From positions 780,539 to 837,421 of the forward strand of contig NW_014577066.1 of NCBI RefSeq assembly GCF_000485595.1: a DNA stretch of 56,883 nt, given 5' to 3'. The notes under the pieces are model-generated. The model worked only from the letters and a program-made list of their open reading frames with translations, did not search any database and was not told the DNA's origin. Of the stretch, positions 52,085 through 56,883 are shown one piece after another. Source of the DNA: Priapulus caudatus (lineage: Eukaryota > Priapulida > Priapulimorpha > Priapulimorphida > Priapulidae). The translations under genes were made by a program, and so were the position numbers. Numbering within the stretch: position 1 is the stretch's first letter; each line of letters begins with the position of its first letter.

Positions 52085-52685
52085 CGCTCTCGGACCTCGT
52101 TGTGCTCTCTCATTCTTCTCTTTGCTTTCTCGGCTCTTGCTCTCTCTTCCTTCGCGCTCTCTCTCATCCTCTCTCTCTCAGTCTCTTCTCTCTCTCTCTC
52201 TTCCCTCTCCCTCTCGCCTCCGATCACATCTGCTCTCTCTTGCCTCTCTCTCTGCCTCTCTCTCTCGCTCGCTCACACTCATCTCCCTCGTTGTCCTCTC
52301 TCTGTTCTTGTCTTTGTCTTTGCTTCTCTTTCTCTCGTCCTCTCTCTCTCTCCTCCCTTCAGCTCATCTGCATCGTCTCTCTCTCCTCTCTCTATCTCTT
52401 CATCTCTCTCTCTCTCTCGCTCTGCGTGTGTCTATCTCTCCCTCTCACTCTTCACTTCTCCTATCTTCCTCCTCTCTCTCTCTCTCTATCCCTCTCTCTC
52501 TTCCTCTCTCATCCCTCTCTCTCTCACTCTCCATCCCTCTCTCTCTCTCTCTCTCTCTCCTCTCCTCTCTCTCCCTCTCTCTCTCTTCCCCTCTCGGGGC
52601 GGTCCGCTGCTCTCCTCTGTCCTCTCTCACTCTCTTCCTCCCTTGCTCTCTCATCTCTCCTCTCTCTCTCAATTTTGCCTCTTTC
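52085..52685. repeat. Long TC (CTCT) microsatellite
   Basis: About 600 bases of CT-rich DNA. Leu/Ser-rich plus frames and Arg/Glu minus frames here are artefacts. Confidence 0.95.
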
Positions 52686-53128
52686 TCCGAGGCGGTAGCC
52701 TGCTGCCGGCCGAAGTGCTGTATACTGATTGTCTATACAGACTGTCTGGATTGTCTATCAGACTGATTGTCTGATGGTCTTTCTAACCCTAGCAGACCGT
52801 TTCGTGAGCTAGAAGGCGGTAACGTTTTTATAGTATAACTTCACATAAATGGTTTATACTATATAAATTCCGCGGTGCACCGGCGCAGCACCATGTTTAT
52901 AACTATGTCTTAACTCGGGGTTTCCAAGCAGCGGCCAGCGATCGGTAGAAACATTATAAAAATATGGCTACTAAAACAGGCTGGCTTTGTCCTCGGCGAC
53001 AAGCTACCTAAGATTACTTGCCTCCGTGGAAATGGACAAGTACGGACAAACGGATAGCCCTTATTTCGAACACTGGGAATGGTATTAGGCAACCTTCTCG
53101 AAGAAACTGTTCGTTGGGATCGTTATGA

Positions 53129-54090
53129 AAGTTGCCACGAGATGGCGCGTACGTTTGAATGTCTTAAGATTAAAGAATGGAAGCTCCCATCGTACGTAGT
53201 ATAGCAACACTATTTGCAACGACAGAATAGGTAAGCACTCATCCATTTATTAACGCAGGCAAAAACTACACCGTACGTAACTATCACCACCACATGCACT
53301 GGCAGGGCATATTAAGTTACATGTAACACACTGACAGTCAGAATCCATAGAAATTATACGATTTTATGGAGCATAAACCTTCTCAACCAAATTTAGCTTT
53401 TGAAATTTCACTGTGACATTGTAGCCTCATACATCCAGGCATGTATACGATTCTACTAAGCCAAACCGGCAGTCAAATTCTTTCTCACAGTAAGCAGTAA
53501 ACAAAATCCATGTTTAACCTCCTCTTGAGGGTCAAAAGGTTATCGGTCAGTTACTCTTCGCATGTCAGCAGAAAGTACAGTTCATGGTCCTTTCAATAAA
53601 GCCATAAAAATGCTAGGTCACAGCTGAAACAAAAAAGTTTTTCAATCGCTCCGTCAGACCATGTCCTCAAAAAATGTCTAAAATCTGCCCTGTGCCCTAT
53701 TGACCTTTGTCCTGTGACCTCCAATTTCGGCACAGTGGTGGCTTTTCCTACCATAATGCTATACACCGACTATCACGAGCCTAGGTCGAGCCGTTTAGAT
53801 TTGTGCCGCAATTCTGCATTTCCTCCCTATACCTTAAGTTTAGGAGGGAATGTTCCCCTTCTTTTACTTTACACCTCTTGACTTTTGACCTTTGACCCCC
53901 CAGCTTCAACATCCCAACTCGTTTTCGGATTACCCCCCCACGTTCCGAATATCGTGACCGTACGTCGAGCCGTTTAGATTTGTGCACAACTGTTGACGCA
54001 CGGACGCACGGCCGGACGCACGGCCGGACGCACGGACGCACGCTCATGCGATTCTACAAGCTGCAACTGACTATGTCATATGAGCTAAAA
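53129..54090. repeat. ~1-kb dispersed repeat, copy 2
   Basis: Second copy of the element at 8418-9422, differing by scattered substitutions and small indels, and ending in the same GACGCACGG tandem and GAGCTAAAAA. The two are about 44 kb apart. Confidence 0.9.
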
Positions 54091-55607
54091 ATAAATGATA
54101 TTAGATCATGTCTCATTTCTTCTTGTTAATAAATAACTATTACGCTCAGATACGGTTGCGTGGAAAGTTACTATGAATCAGCCTACCCATCATCATGCAC
54201 GTGAATATATTCTACAGCACGTAGAATATACATGACTAAATAGCAGATGTATTACCATCAAGGAAATGACACCCCCACCCCTTCCATCCTCTTCCTCATG
54301 GCAGCACTATACTATAGCACTGGAGCTACTTTACCCTATATCAACCTCATAAGCTTCCTAGTTTATGCTAGCTTATCGAAACAATGCCAAAGTCATAGGA
54401 ACTTGCTCAATGAGTTTTTTTTAGTTTACTGATAAGATACACTAGTAATAGTATGCTCCAGGATACATGTCAAACTAGCAGTTTTCCATAAGCAAAGGCT
54501 TTGCCTCCCTCCTTCTACAAACAACAGTAGGCTCAATGGTTTTAGGTGTGTATGAACAAACTAACATAGGCTGTGAATCTGTCGTTGTTGACAGAAAATC
54601 AGAAGTATGAAAACTAAGCTAATAACAGTTATAGCATACGAGCATCCGTTATATGTGCATGCATGTGTGTACGATCGTGAGCTTGTGTTGGATGTAATAT
54701 TTACAGGAAATAACTAGATTGTGCTTCATTTTTGTGTCATTCTTAGATGTTTAACTCACTTACACATTCAATAACACTAACACAAACATTGAGCATTACT
54801 CATTAGAATGTTTATCTCAATAAATGTTGAACATCATATGACCGAGTGGATGGATACTTCAAAGAGCATCTTCTCACAGCTTTCATAAAACATGTAAGCT
54901 CGCTTGCAACAAGCATATATCAAGAATGATGTGAAGATTCTGTGTTCTCTAAATATGCATAATTGCTCGTGAATGCATCACTGAATGAACTAACGTAGCT
55001 TATCCATTTTTGAATGCTAACCTCTACAGTTATTCACTGGATTGCTCTACATTCTACAACACTGATTTCATTTCCTTTTATCATTGGTGTGTTAGGGATC
55101 CTGTAAGTGCAACCATACGTAGTAAAGGCTTATCCTGCCACGGTAATGATGTAGAAACCTGATCTTGTGTGTGTTAGCAGCACAGGGCTTCTTACTGACA
55201 TATTATCCACTTACTTGTTTGTTTGAGGCTAATTAAAATGTTTTACTATTTTTGGCACCTGCACTCCAGATGTAAGGCAGCTGTGAAAATCCATCAATGG
55301 AACCAAAGAAACAGAAATGACGTTTCGAGGTTATTTCACACGCGTATCTTCTATGCATAGTCATCAGCTTGAGGACAGATGTGTTGCACAAGGCCGACTT
55401 TTCCTTGTTATTACCATAACCATACAATTTATAGAGCATACATAGACTACACTAAACAGGTCTATGTTATTATATATATATATATCTACACTGGTGTTGT
55501 CATAGGTTATATCAGAAATATGTTGCATTAGTTATTAGTCTTGTGATTTTACATGCAAAATTGATTCCTTATTGGTTAGTAACATACATATGCAGTGCAA
55601 CATATTG
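54091..55607. other. Unannotated AT-rich flank
   Basis: No gene supported. A minus-strand stretch at 55300-55375 reads HRRYACEITSKRHFC with CTGATGA and CGAAACGTC at DNA level, a sequence type often seen near invertebrate retroelements. Confidence 0.4.
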
Positions 55608-55615
55608 TTATTAAC

Positions 55616-56017
55616 TAGTGTTGTCAATCGGTTGTAATTTCGTAATCGATCATCGGTTGGACACAAGTAACCGATGATCGGTTACAATCAGTTACTCAGG
55701 GTGTTGAATGCCTGCGTGTGCGTAACGTCGTGTGCATGTATGTGCTTGTTTAGCTCTGTTTATTGTTTGTTTTGCACTGTTTACTACTGTGTGTATAATA
55801 AATGTATGTTAATTAATAAAGGGATAACTTGTATAGTAGGCTATGATATCTCTGATTCTCATCACTTTTCCAAGTTTTCATTGTTCAGTTTTAAAAAAAA
55901 AACTTTTTTTTTTTCCCAAATGAAAATCGATTATGGATTTTTGTGATAACCAAGCGCCTTGGTTCGAGCCACTGTTCAACCGATGATCGAGTATAATCGA
56001 TGATCGTGACATCACTA
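55616..56017. mobile_element. hAT-type MITE (402 bp) with 8-bp target duplication
   Basis: Flanked on both sides by TTATTAAC (55608-55615 and 56018-56025), a perfect 8-bp target-site duplication as left by hAT transposases. Ends are inverted: TAGTGTTGTCAATCGG at left, GTGACATCACTA at right, with ATCGATCATCGGTTG inverted deeper in. No transposase. Confidence 0.9.
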
Positions 56018-56025
56018 TTATTAAC

Positions 56026-56883
56026 CCACAATTTCATGAATCATTTAAAAATCTAGCAATGAATCATTTAACAATATGTAAAATAGAAAAAATGTATGAT
56101 ATCAGGCAGAGCTATTGAATTCCACAATGGCAAAATAAGCCTCCATTGGTCCACTAGTTTAACACTCCATGTAGAGGTCTTCTCCAGGAATTCATCTTCC
56201 GCGGTAATGCTAATCCTCCTTTATTTTACATAAAAAGCCACTGTTGAAATAGTAAAGCAGTCCCTTGATAATCCTCTTTAAAAGAAATGTTTACACCTGG
56301 TACAGTAACTACAACTAAAACTTGCGCTGGTGCCTTAAGACTCAGTTAGACTGATTAAACTGTAATTGTAAAGGCAACACTCCCTATCATAAATCATTGA
56401 ACCCTGAACACACAACTGTTTAAATAACATTACAGAACTTGTATGTTAAATCGTAGATCTAAATAATAATTTTGATGATGTTTTTTTTACTTAAATGTTC
56501 TAGCAGTCAGATACATGCTGCCTTTGATGATTGATTGGGTATTGAAAATGGTGAAAAACAGTGCAAACAAGAGTACCTGGGCTCGTTAAAGACGTTTTGT
56601 TCCCAGCCTTTCTGACATCCCCAATGACATATTTTCTTGTAAGAAAGTATTAGAACAACACCCTTGAAGAAGACGTCATGTCAATTTTAAGAGTGTACCC
56701 CCATTTACAAAGTTACGATATGGGAGGTTTTAAACCTAGGCATCAGAGCCCTACTCTATTTCACCTATTATTGCCGATAGTTTTTCTACCATTGCATTAA
56801 CGCGGCTCCATTGCTCTTCGCGGCCGCGACTGTTGCACGCTTACACTATATATAGAGCAGCGGCGCGAACTGTTGCACGCGTT
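56026..56883. other. Unannotated right flank
   Basis: No gene supported. The last 70 bases are GC-rich and carry two direct copies of CGACTGTTGCACGC / CGAACTGTTGCACGC around a TATATATAG motif, which might be promoter-like or a repeat. Confidence 0.4.

Noticed and set aside
52029-52774. Leu/Ser-rich frames of about 245 codons
   Set aside because: They are translations of the TC microsatellite.
55300-55375. Hammerhead-ribozyme-like boxes CTGATGA and CGAAACGTC on the minus strand
   Set aside because: The sequence between the boxes does not form a convincing stem II, so a working ribozyme is not supported.
56570-56615. Possible first DOCK exon or micro-exon (AAAGGCTGGG then a GTACTC donor) on the minus strand
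   Set aside because: The frame needed to join exon 1 has no start codon and no likeness to the DOCK N-terminus.

Overview
This is animal (metazoan) nuclear DNA. It has widely spaced short exons with GT..AG borders, introns up to about 18 kb, many microsatellites and several transposon families. Nothing in it looks prokaryotic. The lineage cannot be fixed from the sequence; a marine-type invertebrate with abundant simple repeats is a reasonable guess. The functional cargo is one large minus-strand gene and one small plus-strand RNA gene.

The large gene is a DOCK-family Rac guanine-nucleotide exchange factor of the DOCK1/2/5 (DOCK180, Myoblast city, CED-5) class. I could read 40 exons from 49257 down to 9651 that join in phase into about 1,668 residues. 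They cover an N-terminal SH3 domain (exons 1-2), the ELMO-binding and helical region, a DHR-1/C2 lipid-binding domain (exons 12-15), a long ARM-like region, and a DHR-2 exchange domain (exons 29-39). A further basic Ser/Pro/Lys tail exon lies near 2488-2665 and a speculative last exon near 1497-1556. The first exon, with the start codon and about 15 residues, was not found and is probably to the right of 49257 or outside the window. The intron between the exon at 29069-29155 and the exon at 10939-11115 spans about 18 kb and holds most of the repeats.

A selenocysteine tRNA gene, anticodon TCA, sits on the plus strand at 40327-40413 inside a DOCK intron. It has a TATA-like box 31 bases upstream and a T-run downstream.

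Region by region: 1-660 is satellite DNA; 2090-2460 is a 12-bp minisatellite; 3719-4905 is CAG/CTG triplet arrays, partly palindromic; 7829-8303 is a MITE with a sister copy at 42511-43161; 8418-9422 is a 1-kb dispersed repeat with a second copy at 53129-54090; 9651-11115 holds four DHR-2 and C-terminal exons; 12551-13470 is an inverted-repeat element filled with a GTGC array; 13917-16208 is a Helitron with helicase remnants and a tRNA-like sequence; 17756-18460 is CTG and CAGG arrays; 18477-28050 is a roughly 4.5-kb segment present twice, plus a third partial copy next to a 25-N gap, most likely an assembly or haplotype artefact; 29069-49257 holds most DOCK exons; 49973-56883 holds transposon remnants, a long TC tract and otherwise unannotated flank.

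I see no gene cluster that looks like a new biological system. The observations most worth checking are the tRNA-Sec inside the DOCK intron, the GC-AG intron, the partial duplication of an exon border, the hidden C-terminal exon, the Helitron with intact ends, the hAT-type MITE with a perfect 8-bp target duplication, and the false tandem duplication.
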